This document shows positions 48,183 through 57,460 of a stretch of DNA of 64,000 bases, piece after piece (the stretch's first letter is position 1; each line of letters starts with the position of its first letter). The notes beneath the pieces are model-generated. The model ran no database searches and was not told the DNA's origin. It saw only the letters and a list, made by a program, of their open reading frames with translations. Location: positions 62,001 through 126,000 of the forward strand of contig NZ_JAEUAV010000015.1 in NCBI RefSeq assembly GCF_019511605.1, given 5' to 3'. Position numbers and translations under genes: made by a program. This DNA comes from Paraburkholderia phenoliruptrix. GTDB taxonomy: Bacteria > Pseudomonadota > Gammaproteobacteria > Burkholderiales > Burkholderiaceae.

Positions 48183-50030
48183 CTAATTCGTCTGAACGAC
48201 GCGCGGCGTGATGAAAACAGCCAGTTCGCTGCGCTGGTCCCGATGAGCCCGATGGCGAAAAAGTGCCCCTAGAATCGGTATTTTGCCCAGGACCGGCACC
48301 CGAGTCACATCGTCCCGGCCGTCCGTCGCGTAGATTCCGCCGATCGACACCGTACCGCCATCTTCCACCTCGACGCGGGTTTGCACATGTTTCGTGTTGA
48401 TAGCGGGCCCGGCGTCGGTCTGTTCGCCGACGCTGTCCTTGGCCACGTCGAGATCCAGCACGACGCGGCCGTCCGGCATGATCTGCGGCTCGACCTCCAG
48501 CTTCAGCGTGGCGCGCCGGAACTGCACACCCGACACTCCCTGCCCCACCTTTGCCTGATACGGCAGCTCGGTGCCCTGTTCGACCACGGCCTTCATCCGG
48601 TCCGCTGTGACCACCCGCGGACTTGAAACCACCTGCCCGCGCCCCTCGGCCTCCAGCGCGCTCAGTTCGATGTTCAGAAGACGCGTGGCGCCGGCGGCAA
48701 ACAGCGTCAGGCCCGCCGTTGCGGCGTCGAAGCCCGCGATCGGCCGGGCCGACAGATCGTAGACGAGACCGTCCTTGCCGCCGCTCAGGCCGCGCGTGCT
48801 GCCGTCGGCGCTGGTGCCGGCCATCGAAAGCCGCACGCCCAGATTGCGCGAAAAACCATGCTCGCCTTCGACGATGCGCGCCTCTATCAGAACCTGACGC
48901 GTCGGCCGGTCGACAGAATCGAGCAGCGCGGCGATCTGCGCGAGGCGGCCTTCCAGGTCAGTGACGAACAGCAGATTGGTGCGCGGATCGGCGGTCACCG
49001 CGCCACGCTTTGACAGCACGCGCTGGTTGCCGGAGCCGGTCAACAGGCGCCGCACGTCCTCGGCGCGGGCATAGTGCAGTTGGAACGTGCGGCTCGCGAG
49101 CGGCTCCAGGTCGGCCGCCCGCGCGTGCGCCTCGAAGCGTTGCCGCTCGCGCGCCGCCAGGTCCGCGATTGGCGCGACCCACACGACGTTTCCGTGGCGT
49201 TCCATCGCGAGGCCGTGAACGTCCAGCAGCGTGTCGAAGGCGACGCGCCACGGCACCTTGTCGAGCCGCAATGACACCGAGCCGCGCACCCTTTCGCTTG
49301 CCACGATGTTCAAGCCCGTGAATTGCGCAAACGCATTGAGCACGGCGCCCAGTTCGGCGCGCTGGAAATTCAGCGAAATCGGCTTGTCGTCGGCCGCGAG
49401 GGTGGCGTCCGCGGGGATCTTCGGCGTACCGCTCAAGCGCGTGAGCGGCGGCAGCGGCACCGGCGGGCCTTCCAGTGCGGAGGCGGACGCAGCGGCGTCG
49501 CGGCGTGGGGCCCCAGCTTGCCGCGCGAGCGGCACCGAACCGTCGGACGGGTCGGTTGCGTCGTCTGTGCGGCTGTCCGCAACTGGCGTCGGGTCCGGGT
49601 CCGGTGCCGGTGCAGTTGATCGTCGCGAGGTGGCCGCGTCGTCCAACGAATCGTCGCGAAACGGGTTCGGCGTTTCGGCAATCGCAGCGCGCGGCAGCGG
49701 CGTTGCCTGGTAGGGCGCGTCGAACGTCAGCGCGGACTCGTCGGACGGCATATAGTCCGGCAACGGCGGCAACGATGGAATTGCGGCGTGCGCGGCATTG
49801 CCGCCGAGCGCAGCGCCAACCAGTACGCACAAATGCAGCCCCATGGACCGGGCGCTCGACAGAGCGAGCGGCAGACGGGCCGGCAGCTCCCTCCGCTTAC
49901 CAATGGACACAAGGGACACAATGGACAGCCGGCTTGACAGCCCGATGCGAACGCACCGACGTAAGCCCGACACCACCACCGCGCGATCGGACGCGCGGGC
50001 TCCGGCGCCCAACAGCTTCGTCATGCTCAT
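48183..50030 (-). CDS. pilQ: Type IV pilus secretin PilQ
   Basis: Outer-membrane channel for the pilus fibre. 615 residues. After a Pro/Asp-rich linker it has the STN-like domain (ISLNFQRAELGAVLNAFAQ), an N1/secretin_N domain (FQLHYARAEDVRRLL and DPRTNLLFVTD) and the secretin core with VLIEARIVE, QVVSSPRVVT and VPVLGKIPILGALF near the end. A good ribosome site (GGAGG) precedes the ATG at 50030, which overlaps the upstream stop by one base (TGATG). However, the obvious signal peptide (GLHLCVLVGAALGGNAAHA) begins only at residue 64, so either a 62-residue pre-sequence is made or translation starts at Met63 (49844). Confidence 0.93.
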   Translation of the reverse strand: MSMTKLLGAGARASDRAVVVSGLRRCVRIGLSSRLSIVSLVSIGKRRELPARLPLALSSARSMGLHLCVLVGAALGGNAAHAAIPSLPPLPDYMPSDESALTFDAPYQATPLPRAAIAETPNPFRDDSLDDAATSRRSTAPAPDPDPTPVADSRTDDATDPSDGSVPLARQAGAPRRDAAASASALEGPPVPLPPLTRLSGTPKIPADATLAADDKPISLNFQRAELGAVLNAFAQFTGLNIVASERVRGSVSLRLDKVPWRVAFDTLLDVHGLAMERHGNVVWVAPIADLAARERQRFEAHARAADLEPLASRTFQLHYARAEDVRRLLTGSGNQRVLSKRGAVTADPRTNLLFVTDLEGRLAQIAALLDSVDRPTRQVLIEARIVEGEHGFSRNLGVRLSMAGTSADGSTRGLSGGKDGLVYDLSARPIAGFDAATAGLTLFAAGATRLLNIELSALEAEGRGQVVSSPRVVTADRMKAVVEQGTELPYQAKVGQGVSGVQFRRATLKLEVEPQIMPDGRVVLDLDVAKDSVGEQTDAGPAINTKHVQTRVEVEDGGTVSIGGIYATDGRDDVTRVPVLGKIPILGALFRHRAHRDQRSELAVFITPRVVQTN

Positions 50031-50965
50031 CAGGACGCCTCCGCAAGCGCGAGCGTTCGGGTCGCCTCGCCCCTGGCAAGCGTGATGGCGGTCGTATCGA
50101 AGCGCGTGAAGCGCTCGTCGCCGATCCGCTGGCCGGACGCCACAGTCGTTGCGCCGTCCGGCGTGTCGATCAACGCAAGGCCGCGCGCGCGATCATGCAG
50201 CAGTCCGACGAGGCGCAGTTGCTCGAGTCCCTGCGAATCGTGCGTGGCCTGCATCTGGGCCGGCGAGAACGGATCGAAGAACACGACATCTTCTTCGTCG
50301 TCCGAATCAAGGCTCGCGTCGGCGAGCTCCTGCACGGAGAGGCTTGCGGGCACAGGACGCAGGCCGCTATAGACGCGCAGCGTCGCGCTCACGCCGAGCG
50401 ACGCGCCATCGCGCTTGATCGTCACGTCGACGGGAACCATCAACACCGGTAGCTCCGTCAGTCCGCGCAGGAACGACATGAGGTGAATGAAGTCGCTACG
50501 CGCGGCGAGCTGCAGCGGACGCTCGCCGTGAGCGCCAGTACCGCTGGCCGCACCTGGCTCGACAGCGAGCAACAGAACGCCGTTTTGCGCGGCAAGCTCG
50601 GAGACGACACGCACGTCGTCCGCTGACGTCCACTGCGCCGGCACACCCGCAGCAAACGCACTCACACCGGTTGCCGCGTCGGCTTCCCGGCGCAGCGCGG
50701 GCAATTGGGCGAGCGCACGTTTGGCATTCGCTAGACGCTGCACGCTCGCATGCAGTGCTGCTCGGCTTGCCTCCACGCGGCCGAGATCGGTGACAATCCA
50801 GCCATGTGCACCAAGGCCGAACACCACCAGTGCGATCACCAGCGCAACGGCCCAGCGGCGGCGCAGGCTCCATGTGTGAAGCGGCGCGCGGGCACGCCTG
50901 ATCCAATGCGCCAGCGCCGGGCTTGCGTGTTGTGTGCCGGCAAAATCGGCAAACGTCGTGCTCAT
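50030..50965 (-). CDS. Type IV pilus inner-membrane protein, PilO-PilP fusion
   Basis: 311 residues that appear to join two alignment-complex proteins. Residues 38-57 form one membrane helix (WAVALVIALVVFGLGAHGWI); ~60-200 follow the PilO plan (coiled coil ALHASVQRLANAKRALAQLP, then ferredoxin-like LQLAARSDFIHLMSFLRGL). After an acidic linker (LDSDDEEDVV), residues ~229-305 match the PilP/GspC HR domain: FDPFSPAQMQ, LEQLRLVGLLHDRARGLALI, DTPDGATTVASGQRIGD. PilP is usually a separate lipoprotein between pilO and pilQ; no other pilP is here. Start overlaps pilN stop by four bases. Confidence 0.82.
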   Translation of the reverse strand: MSTTFADFAGTQHASPALAHWIRRARAPLHTWSLRRRWAVALVIALVVFGLGAHGWIVTDLGRVEASRAALHASVQRLANAKRALAQLPALRREADAATGVSAFAAGVPAQWTSADDVRVVSELAAQNGVLLLAVEPGAASGTGAHGERPLQLAARSDFIHLMSFLRGLTELPVLMVPVDVTIKRDGASLGVSATLRVYSGLRPVPASLSVQELADASLDSDDEEDVVFFDPFSPAQMQATHDSQGLEQLRLVGLLHDRARGLALIDTPDGATTVASGQRIGDERFTRFDTTAITLARGEATRTLALAEAS

Positions 50966-51702
50966 TTCGAACCTCCTGTGTAGTCGGCAACCGCTTTCGG
51001 CGATACGCTCGAAGCCGCATTCGCGGTCGCGTTTTTCGTCGCGCCCTCCCAGTGCAGGCGAGCGCCGAATTGCACTGCGCCAGCGGCGCCTCCGTCCACA
51101 TTTGCCTTGGGCGACGCGTGATGCGACTCGCTCATCTCCGCACGCGACACGCCGCGAATTGCGCCGAGGCGCTTAAGCCATTGCGCGGAGTCGATATGCG
51201 CCCGCGAAGTCGCCACCAGTTCCGTTTCGTGGTCGCGCTGGCGCAACTGCTGCAACAGCACGCCGTCGCCGGGTTCGAAGCTGAGCGCGTCGAGGAGGTC
51301 GCGCAAATAGGTCAGCGGCTCGGCGAGACGCTTTGCTCGCGCGGCGTCAGCGCGCTGCTGGTCGCGCGTGCGCAGTAGGCGCGCATGCTCCGCCAACGGC
51401 GCGGCGAGTTGAGCAAGTGTTTGCTCGACCGACTCGCGCTGCGCATCGAGCCGCGCTTTTTCGAACGCCTGATATCCGGCCAGTGCGCCCACAGCGACAC
51501 AACCGGCGAGCGCTGCTGCAGCCCATGCAATGAGACATCGGCGGCGCGCGCGCTCCGCCTTGCGCTGCCTATGCGGCAGAAGATTGAAGCCGCCGGGAGC
51601 AGACGGAAACGCATGCGCGGCGCGAAGCCGCCGCATGTCATGCGCGACATGCAATTGCGCCGCCGCGTTCAGACGCCCCGCATCGAAAAGAGTCGCGCTC
51701 AT
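50962..51702 (-). CDS. pilN: Type IV pilus assembly protein PilN
   Basis: 246 residues. The PilN signature FNLLPHRQRKAERARRR (PilM-binding cytoplasmic motif) precedes a single membrane helix (LIAWAAAALAGCVAVGALAG). A coiled coil (RESVEQTLAQLAAPLAEHAR) and a small periplasmic domain (LDALSFEPGDGVLLQQL) follow. The N-terminal ~37 residues before the signature are longer than in typical PilN. Overlaps pilM and the pilO-pilP gene by four bases on each side. Confidence 0.87.
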   Translation of the reverse strand: MSATLFDAGRLNAAAQLHVAHDMRRLRAAHAFPSAPGGFNLLPHRQRKAERARRRCLIAWAAAALAGCVAVGALAGYQAFEKARLDAQRESVEQTLAQLAAPLAEHARLLRTRDQQRADAARAKRLAEPLTYLRDLLDALSFEPGDGVLLQQLRQRDHETELVATSRAHIDSAQWLKRLGAIRGVSRAEMSESHHASPKANVDGGAAGAVQFGARLHWEGATKNATANAASSVSPKAVADYTGGSK

Positions 51703-52691
51703 TCGAGCACCCCGCGCAACGCCAATCCGAATGCGACGGCGGCGGCCGGTTCATGCAGCAGCGGATCGCTCACCTGGCGCGAGATGCCGCCCAGGGCGGC
51801 GCATTCAAATGGCAACACCGTGCAGCCCAGAACGTCCGCGATGTCCGCGATCGAAAAGCCGACACCTTCCAGCAGATGCAGTTCGCCGCTCACCAGCGCG
51901 CAATCGAACTGGGGGCCTTGCAAGAGGTCGCGCAAAGCGTCGGCGAGATCGGAATGCTCGGGTGCGGGGTAACGCATTTCGGCGGCGATGCTGTCGTCCA
52001 CCAGACGCCAGCCTTGCACGCCGTCCGCGCCGATCCACAGCGCCACGTATGGTTCGTGCGGATCGAGTTCGCGAGCCGCCGCATAACGCATGGCCCGCAG
52101 CGCGGCATGGGGCTCGCCGTCGATAGCGGTCAGCGAAATGCCCGCCGCCGCCGCGCATTCGATGCGCGCTTCGAGATGCTGACGCCCCGTCGCGGCGATC
52201 GTCACTGAGCGAACCGGCGTTGGCCGCTCATCCACGAACCAGTCGACGGCGAGTGCATGCCGCTCCAGTCCCGCGATGCGCTCGACTTCGCTCATGACCG
52301 CCGGCTCCAGTTCGCCGAGTTCGTGGCCGCCGTCTTCCGCGCAACCGCTCTGCGCCGCGAGGCGTGCGAGCGGTAGCGTGGCCATCACCGTCGCGGATGC
52401 CGGCACGGCCATCGCGCATCGCAATGCGGATGTCGCGCACAGATGCGGCAGCCCGGCAAACGCGTCGCGCAACGCGCGTGCAAGAGCCTGACGGTCGGCA
52501 ATCTCTATCCCGGCCATTGCATTGGCCGGCAGCGCCACCGTCCGCATATATTCGATCTGCAACGAAGCGCTGGCGCGCGCACGCCGACTGACCACCACGA
52601 GCCGGACGTCCTGCGAACTCACGTCTATTCCCGCAGCGAAACGCTGCATACCTGCCTGCACGGCTTGCAGCCATGAACTTCTTATCGTCAT
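51699..52691 (-). CDS. pilM: Type IV pilus assembly ATPase-like protein PilM
   Basis: Actin-like cytoplasmic protein binding the PilN N-terminus. 330 residues from the ATG at 52691, preceded by AGGGAGGG. FAAGIDVSSQDVRLVVVSR is the phosphate-1 strand, EVERIAGLERHALAVDWFV is the usual PilM middle region, and LALRGVLE ends the fold. Sequence is diverged from the Pseudomonas protein, so assignment relies partly on position ahead of pilN. The first gene of pilM-N-OP-Q. Confidence 0.85.
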   Translation of the reverse strand: MTIRSSWLQAVQAGMQRFAAGIDVSSQDVRLVVVSRRARASASLQIEYMRTVALPANAMAGIEIADRQALARALRDAFAGLPHLCATSALRCAMAVPASATVMATLPLARLAAQSGCAEDGGHELGELEPAVMSEVERIAGLERHALAVDWFVDERPTPVRSVTIAATGRQHLEARIECAAAAGISLTAIDGEPHAALRAMRYAAARELDPHEPYVALWIGADGVQGWRLVDDSIAAEMRYPAPEHSDLADALRDLLQGPQFDCALVSGELHLLEGVGFSIADIADVLGCTVLPFECAALGGISRQVSDPLLHEPAAAVAFGLALRGVLE

Positions 52692-52945
52692 CACGCCCTC
52701 CCTGAAACTCGCGCGGCGAACCATTCGAGCGCGAGCAGCGAGGGGCAATTGTGCGGATGGGCGCGTCTGAGCGACACTCGGCCAGATGGCTAACGTCGCG
52801 TCGTGCACGCGCCGGCCATCATCAAAGCCGCTACAGTGAAGCCTCGCTCAACGCAGTGCAGGGACTTGTCAAGAACTGTCAGTAAGCACGCCGAAAGCTG
52901 AAAAGCGAGGCGGCTATAATCGCGGGACTGTTTTTTGGTGCCTAT
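52692..52945. other. Divergent promoter region between pilM and mrcA
   Basis: 254 bp between oppositely oriented genes. A TATAAT at 52915-52920 is the one clear element and would serve mrcA, with a very short leader (about 20 bases). Its -35 region (CGAAAG) is poor. No pilM promoter was recognised. Confidence 0.5.
52915..52920 (+). promoter_or_regulatory. Candidate -10 box of mrcA
   Basis: TATAAT 26 bp before the mrcA ATG, without a recognisable -35 hexamer. Given the short leader and weak ribosome site (no Shine-Dalgarno stronger than GGTG), expression level may be modest. Confidence 0.4.
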
Positions 52946-55339
52946 ATGCAATCCACGTCTCCCACATCCCCGCCGCCCGCGCCGCCAAAGCGCAAACGCC
53001 CGCTGTGGCTCAAGCTCCTGCTTGGTTTTTTCGGGTTGATCGTCGCGGGTATCGTGTGTGTGCTGCTGGTGCTCGGTTACGCGCTCGTGGTCGCCACGCC
53101 GAACCTGCCCTCGCTCGACGCCCTTACCGACTACCGGCCTAAAGTGCCGCTGCGCATCTACACGGCCGACCATGTGCTGATCGGCGAGTTCGGCGAGGAA
53201 CGGCGCGATATCGTGCGCATCCAGGATGTGCCGGACAGCCTGAAAAAGGCCGTGCTCGCCATCGAGGACGCGCGCTTTTACGACCACGGCGGCGTCGACC
53301 TCACTGGCATTGCGCGCGCCGGCTTCGTCGCGCTGACCAACGGCCATGCAACGCAAGGCGCGAGCACGATCACCATGCAGGTTGCGCGCAACTTCTTCCT
53401 TTCGAGCGAGAAGACCTACACGCGCAAGATCTACGAGATGCTGCTCGCGTACAAGATCGAGTCGAAGCTCACGAAAGATCAGATTCTCGAGGTGTATATG
53501 AATCAGATCTATCTCGGTCAGCGCGCGTATGGTTTCGCGAGCGCGGCGCGCGTCTATTTCGGCAAGGACCTGAAGGACCTGACTCTCGCGGAGTCCGCGA
53601 TGCTGGCCGGCTTGCCGAAGGCGCCCTCCGCCTACAACCCGGTGGTCAATCCGAAGCGCGCGAAGGTACGTCAGGAGTACATCCTGCAACGCATGTACGA
53701 GCTGCACTACATCAACCAGCAGCAGTACGACGAAGCGAGCCGTCAGCCGCTCGTCGTCAAGGGTGCGGGCAAGGAGTTCAGCGTACACGCCGAGTATGTT
53801 GCGGAAATGGTGCGGCAGATGATGTATGCGCAGTACCGCGAGGAAGCGTACACGCGCGGCCTGAACGTCGTGACGACGATCGACTCCGCGGATCAGGACG
53901 TCGCCTATCGCGCGTTGCGCAAGGGCCTGATGGACTACGAGCGGCGCCACGGTTATCGCGGGCCCGAAGCGTTCATCAATTTGCCCGCCGATGCTGACGA
54001 CCGCGAGCAGGCCATCGACGACGCTTTGCTCGAACACCCGGACAACGGTGAAATTATCGCGGCAGTCGTAACCGCCGCGAGCCCGAAGCAGGTGCAGGCC
54101 ACGTTTATCGACGGCAATGTCGCGACCATTCAGGGCGACGGGCTGCGCTTTGCGCAATCCGCGCTCAGTGCACGCGCACAGCCGAACCAGCGCCTGCGGC
54201 CGGGCGCGATCATTCGTCTCGTCAAGAACGATGAAGGCGAGTGGGCAATTACCCAGTTGCCGCAAGTGGAAGGCGCGTTTGTCTCGGTCGTGCCGCAGGA
54301 CGGTGCGATCCGCGCGCTCGTCGGCGGGTTCGACTTCAACAAGAACAAGTTCAACCACGTCACGCAGGCATGGCGTCAGCCGGGGTCGAGTTTCAAGCCC
54401 TTCATCTATTCGGCTTCGCTCGAAAAGGGGCTTGGACCGGCCACCGTCATCAACGACGCGCCGCTCTTTTTCAGCGCTGCGGAGACCGGCGGCCAGGCAT
54501 GGGAGCCGAAGAACTACGGCGGCGGTTTCGACGGGCCGATGACCATGCGCACCGCGTTGCAGAAGTCGAAGAACCTGGTGTCGATCCGCATCCTCAACCA
54601 CATCGGCACGAAGTACGCGCAGCAGTACATCACGCGCTTTGGCTTCGACGCGGACCGCCACCCTGCCTATCTGCCCATGGCGCTCGGCGCGGGTCTCGTC
54701 ACGCCGTTGCAGATGGCGGGCGCATTTTCGGTGTTCGCAAACGGCGGCTATCGGATCAATCCATACCTGATAGCCGAAGTCACCGACCCGCGTGGCGTCG
54801 TGGTGGCACACGCGCAGCCGCTTGTCGCCGAGCAGAGCGCGCCGCACGCCATCGAGCCGCGCAACGCATACGTGATGAACAGCCTGCTGCAAAGCGTCGC
54901 GCAACGCGGCACGGGCGCGAAATCGAACGTGCTCAAGCGCACCGATCTGGGCGGCAAGACCGGCACGACGAACGATTCCCGCGACGCCTGGTTCGCCGGC
55001 TATCAGCACACGCTGACTGCAATCGCGTGGATCGGCTACGACAACCCGCGCAGTCTCGGCGACAAGGAAACCGGCGGCGGCCTCGCATTGCCGGTGTGGA
55101 TCGAGTACATGGGACGTGCGCTCAAGGGCGTGCCCGAATACAAGATGCCGATGCCCGACGGCGTGGTCGAGCTCGGCACGGAGTTGTACTTCGACGAATT
55201 CACACCGGGCCACGGCTTTGTGGCTACGGTCGGCATCAGTCAGGCGGCACTGGACGAAGCAAGCGCCGCATCCGCCGCGCCGGGACAGGTGGGCGAGCAG
55301 GAAAAGCAGGACATCATGAATCTGTTCCGCGGGCACTGA
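52946..55339 (+). CDS. mrcA: Penicillin-binding protein 1A (bifunctional)
   Basis: 797-residue class A PBP: polymerises glycan strands and crosslinks peptides. One N-terminal membrane helix (LLLGFFGLIVAGIVCVLLVL) leads to the glycosyltransferase domain with catalytic Glu in VLAIEDARFYDHGGVD and the GASTITMQVARN and KIYEMLLAYKIE motifs. The transpeptidase has SSFKP (Ser nucleophile), SKNLVS (SxN-type) and GGKTGTT. An OB-like insertion lies between. Divergent from pilM, the usual neighbour of mrcA in proteobacteria. Confidence 0.97.
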   Translation: MQSTSPTSPPPAPPKRKRPLWLKLLLGFFGLIVAGIVCVLLVLGYALVVATPNLPSLDALTDYRPKVPLRIYTADHVLIGEFGEERRDIVRIQDVPDSLKKAVLAIEDARFYDHGGVDLTGIARAGFVALTNGHATQGASTITMQVARNFFLSSEKTYTRKIYEMLLAYKIESKLTKDQILEVYMNQIYLGQRAYGFASAARVYFGKDLKDLTLAESAMLAGLPKAPSAYNPVVNPKRAKVRQEYILQRMYELHYINQQQYDEASRQPLVVKGAGKEFSVHAEYVAEMVRQMMYAQYREEAYTRGLNVVTTIDSADQDVAYRALRKGLMDYERRHGYRGPEAFINLPADADDREQAIDDALLEHPDNGEIIAAVVTAASPKQVQATFIDGNVATIQGDGLRFAQSALSARAQPNQRLRPGAIIRLVKNDEGEWAITQLPQVEGAFVSVVPQDGAIRALVGGFDFNKNKFNHVTQAWRQPGSSFKPFIYSASLEKGLGPATVINDAPLFFSAAETGGQAWEPKNYGGGFDGPMTMRTALQKSKNLVSIRILNHIGTKYAQQYITRFGFDADRHPAYLPMALGAGLVTPLQMAGAFSVFANGGYRINPYLIAEVTDPRGVVVAHAQPLVAEQSAPHAIEPRNAYVMNSLLQSVAQRGTGAKSNVLKRTDLGGKTGTTNDSRDAWFAGYQHTLTAIAWIGYDNPRSLGDKETGGGLALPVWIEYMGRALKGVPEYKMPMPDGVVELGTELYFDEFTPGHGFVATVGISQAALDEASAASAAPGQVGEQEKQDIMNLFRGH

Positions 55340-55360
55340 CGCAGCGCCGTCGCCTGTCAG

Positions 55361-55399
55361 AAAAAAGCCGCCGCGCACAGAATGCGCGGCGGCTTTTTT
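55361..55399. terminator. Bidirectional terminator between mrcA and cyaY
   Basis: A perfect 17-bp stem (55361-55377 with 55383-55399) with a five-base loop; six A on the left and six T on the right give U tracts on both strands. It separates the convergent mrcA and cyaY genes. Confidence 0.92.
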
Positions 55400-55445
55400 C
55401 CACCTTCAGCCTGGTTCGACAAGCGCGAGCATAGTTACTCTGCGG

Positions 55446-55763
55446 TTACGCTCCGAAGTGCACCGGTTCGCCGGCCTGTTGCGTCGCGTACTCCGAGAGC
55501 GCGGCGAAGAATTCCTTGCCGTTGCGCGTGTCGCGCCACTCGCCGTCGACGAAACGGTAGTGAAAACCGCCCGCCTTCGCGGCGATCCAGATCTCGCTCA
55601 TTGGCGGCTGCAGATTGACGATGATCTTCGAGCGATTCGCGAACTCGAGGGTCAGCACGTTGCCGCTGCGCTCCAGTTCGATGTCGGCCTCGGCGTCGTC
55701 CAGCGCGCGTTCGATGGCGGCTAGCGCGGCCTCGGCGCGGGTCAGGTAATCACTATCGGACAT
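55446..55763 (-). CDS. cyaY: Frataxin-like iron-binding protein CyaY
   Basis: 105-residue frataxin homologue that modulates Fe-S cluster assembly. The N-terminal helix is acidic (AIERALDDAEADIELE), as required for iron binding, and is followed by the sheet VLTLEFANRSKIIVNLQPPMSEIWIA and the last strand/helix GEWRDTRNGKEFFAALSEYA. The ATG at 55763 was preferred to one four codons upstream because GGAG lies six bases before it. Divergent from the lptM-like gene, with only about 35 bp between starts. Confidence 0.95.
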   Translation of the reverse strand: MSDSDYLTRAEAALAAIERALDDAEADIELERSGNVLTLEFANRSKIIVNLQPPMSEIWIAAKAGGFHYRFVDGEWRDTRNGKEFFAALSEYATQQAGEPVHFGA

Positions 55764-55798
55764 GCTAAACTCCATCGATTATTCATTCAGGGACAGTC

Positions 55799-56164
55799 AT
55801 GCGAGTCGTATCTCGGATGCGCGCGGCGGCGCCCGGCCGCGCGATTGTAGCGGGTTTAGCCATTCTCGCAGGTTGCGCGCTCGGCGGTTCGCTTGCCGGT
55901 TGCGGGCAGCGCGGTTCGCTGTATCTGCCCACCGTGCCGCCGTTGCCGGCCAAGCCGATCGACCGCACGCAGCCGCCGTCGCCCGACGAAGTGAAGCCGG
56001 GTGCGGAGACCGCATCGGACGCAGACTCCATTCCCGACACTTCCGGCACACCGCTCTCGCTCGCGCCGGCCAACGACCTGTCCGCGCCGCCCACGTCCGC
56101 CGTTTCGCCGGCATCTGCTGCATCGGCTTCCCAGCCGGCCGCCACAGCCACTCCCGCTCAATAA
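55799..56164 (+). CDS. lptM: LptM-like lipoprotein (YifL family)
   Basis: 121 residues. LptM assists disulfide formation in the LptD/E translocon. The diagnostic LAGCGQRGSLYLP stretch is present, with the acylated Cys at 35. A second lipobox-like LAGC occurs nine residues earlier (Cys26), so the exact cleavage site is ambiguous. The tail after residue 50 is Pro/Ala/Ser-rich and longer than in E. coli. ATG with AGGGA upstream; it precedes lysA by nine bases, the usual cyaY/lptM/lysA order. Confidence 0.9.
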   Translation: MRVVSRMRAAAPGRAIVAGLAILAGCALGGSLAGCGQRGSLYLPTVPPLPAKPIDRTQPPSPDEVKPGAETASDADSIPDTSGTPLSLAPANDLSAPPTSAVSPASAASASQPAATATPAQ

Positions 56165-56173
56165 GACTCTCGC

Positions 56174-57436
56174 ATGACTCGACCCGCATTTGACTACGTC
56201 GACGGCGTGCTTCACGCCGAAGGCGTGTCCGCCGTTTCGCTCGCCGAACAGTTCGGCACGCCCCTCTACGTGTACTCACGCGCGGCGCTGACCGAAGCGT
56301 GGAACGCCTACGCGAGCGCGTGCGCCGGCCGTCGCGCGAGCGTGCACGTCGCCGTGAAGGCCAACAGCAATCTCGCGGTGCTGAACGTGTTCGCGCGGCT
56401 TGGGGCGGGCTTCGACATCGTGTCGGGCGGCGAACTGGCGCGCGTGCTCGCGGCCGGCGGCAAAGCGGAAAACACGGTGTTTTCCGGCGTCGGCAAGCAT
56501 GCGAACGAAATGCGCGAGGCGCTCGCCGCCGGCGTCAAATGCTTCAATGTCGAGTCGATTCCAGAGCTCGACCGTCTGAACGCGGTGGCGGCGCAAATGG
56601 GCAAGAAGGCGCCGGTTTCGCTGCGCGTGAACCCCGACGTCGACGCGAAAACGCACCCGTACATCTCCACCGGACTGAAGTCGAACAAGTTCGGCGTTGC
56701 ATTCGACGAGGCCCGGGCCACCTATCAGGCGGCGGCAGCCATGGCGAACCTGGAGGTGGTGGGTATCGACTGCCATATCGGCTCGCAGATTACCGAAGTC
56801 GCGCCGTATCTCGACGCGGTGGACAAGCTCCTGGAACTGGTCGAACAGATCGAGCAGGACGGCATGACGATTCGCCATATCGACGTCGGCGGCGGTCTCG
56901 GCATTACCTACGACGATGAAACGCCCCCCGACATAAGCGATTTCGTGCGCACCGTGCTCGACCGGATCGAGGCGCGCGGTCACGGCCATCGCGAGGTGTA
57001 TTTCGAGCCGGGCCGCTCGCTGGTCGGCAATGCAGGCGTGCTGCTTACGCGCGTCGAGTTTCTGAAGCCGGGCGCTGAAAAGAACTTCGCCATCGTCGAC
57101 GCGGCCATGAACGATCTCGCCCGCCCCGCGATGTACGAGGCGTATCACGCCATCGACGCCGTGGTCCAGCGCGAACTGCCTGCGCATGTGTACGACGTGG
57201 TGGGCCCGGTGTGCGAAAGCGGTGACTGGCTCGGGCGCGAGCGGCTGCTCGCCGTCGAGCCGGGCGATCTGCTGGCGATTCGTTCGGCCGGCGCCTATGG
57301 CTTCGTGATGAGCTCGAACTACAACACCCGCCCGCGTGCCGCGGAGGTGATGGTAGATGGTACACAAGCGCATGTGGTTCGCGCCCGCGAGGAAGTACAG
57401 CAGCTGTTCGCCGGCGAAACCGTCTTGCCGGAGTAA
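56174..57436 (+). CDS. lysA: Diaminopimelate decarboxylase LysA
   Basis: Last step of lysine synthesis: PLP-dependent decarboxylation of meso-DAP. 420 residues. The PLP lysine is in VAVKANSNLAVLN; the His of GIDCHIGSQI, the glycine-rich IDVGGGLGI, the EPGRSLVGNAG phosphate loop and the dimer-completing GPVCESGDWLG are all present. It ends before a strong terminator. Confidence 0.98.
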   Translation: MTRPAFDYVDGVLHAEGVSAVSLAEQFGTPLYVYSRAALTEAWNAYASACAGRRASVHVAVKANSNLAVLNVFARLGAGFDIVSGGELARVLAAGGKAENTVFSGVGKHANEMREALAAGVKCFNVESIPELDRLNAVAAQMGKKAPVSLRVNPDVDAKTHPYISTGLKSNKFGVAFDEARATYQAAAAMANLEVVGIDCHIGSQITEVAPYLDAVDKLLELVEQIEQDGMTIRHIDVGGGLGITYDDETPPDISDFVRTVLDRIEARGHGHREVYFEPGRSLVGNAGVLLTRVEFLKPGAEKNFAIVDAAMNDLARPAMYEAYHAIDAVVQRELPAHVYDVVGPVCESGDWLGRERLLAVEPGDLLAIRSAGAYGFVMSSNYNTRPRAAEVMVDGTQAHVVRAREEVQQLFAGETVLPE

Positions 57437-57460
57437 CCAGCCCGATTCGCGATCACATGA

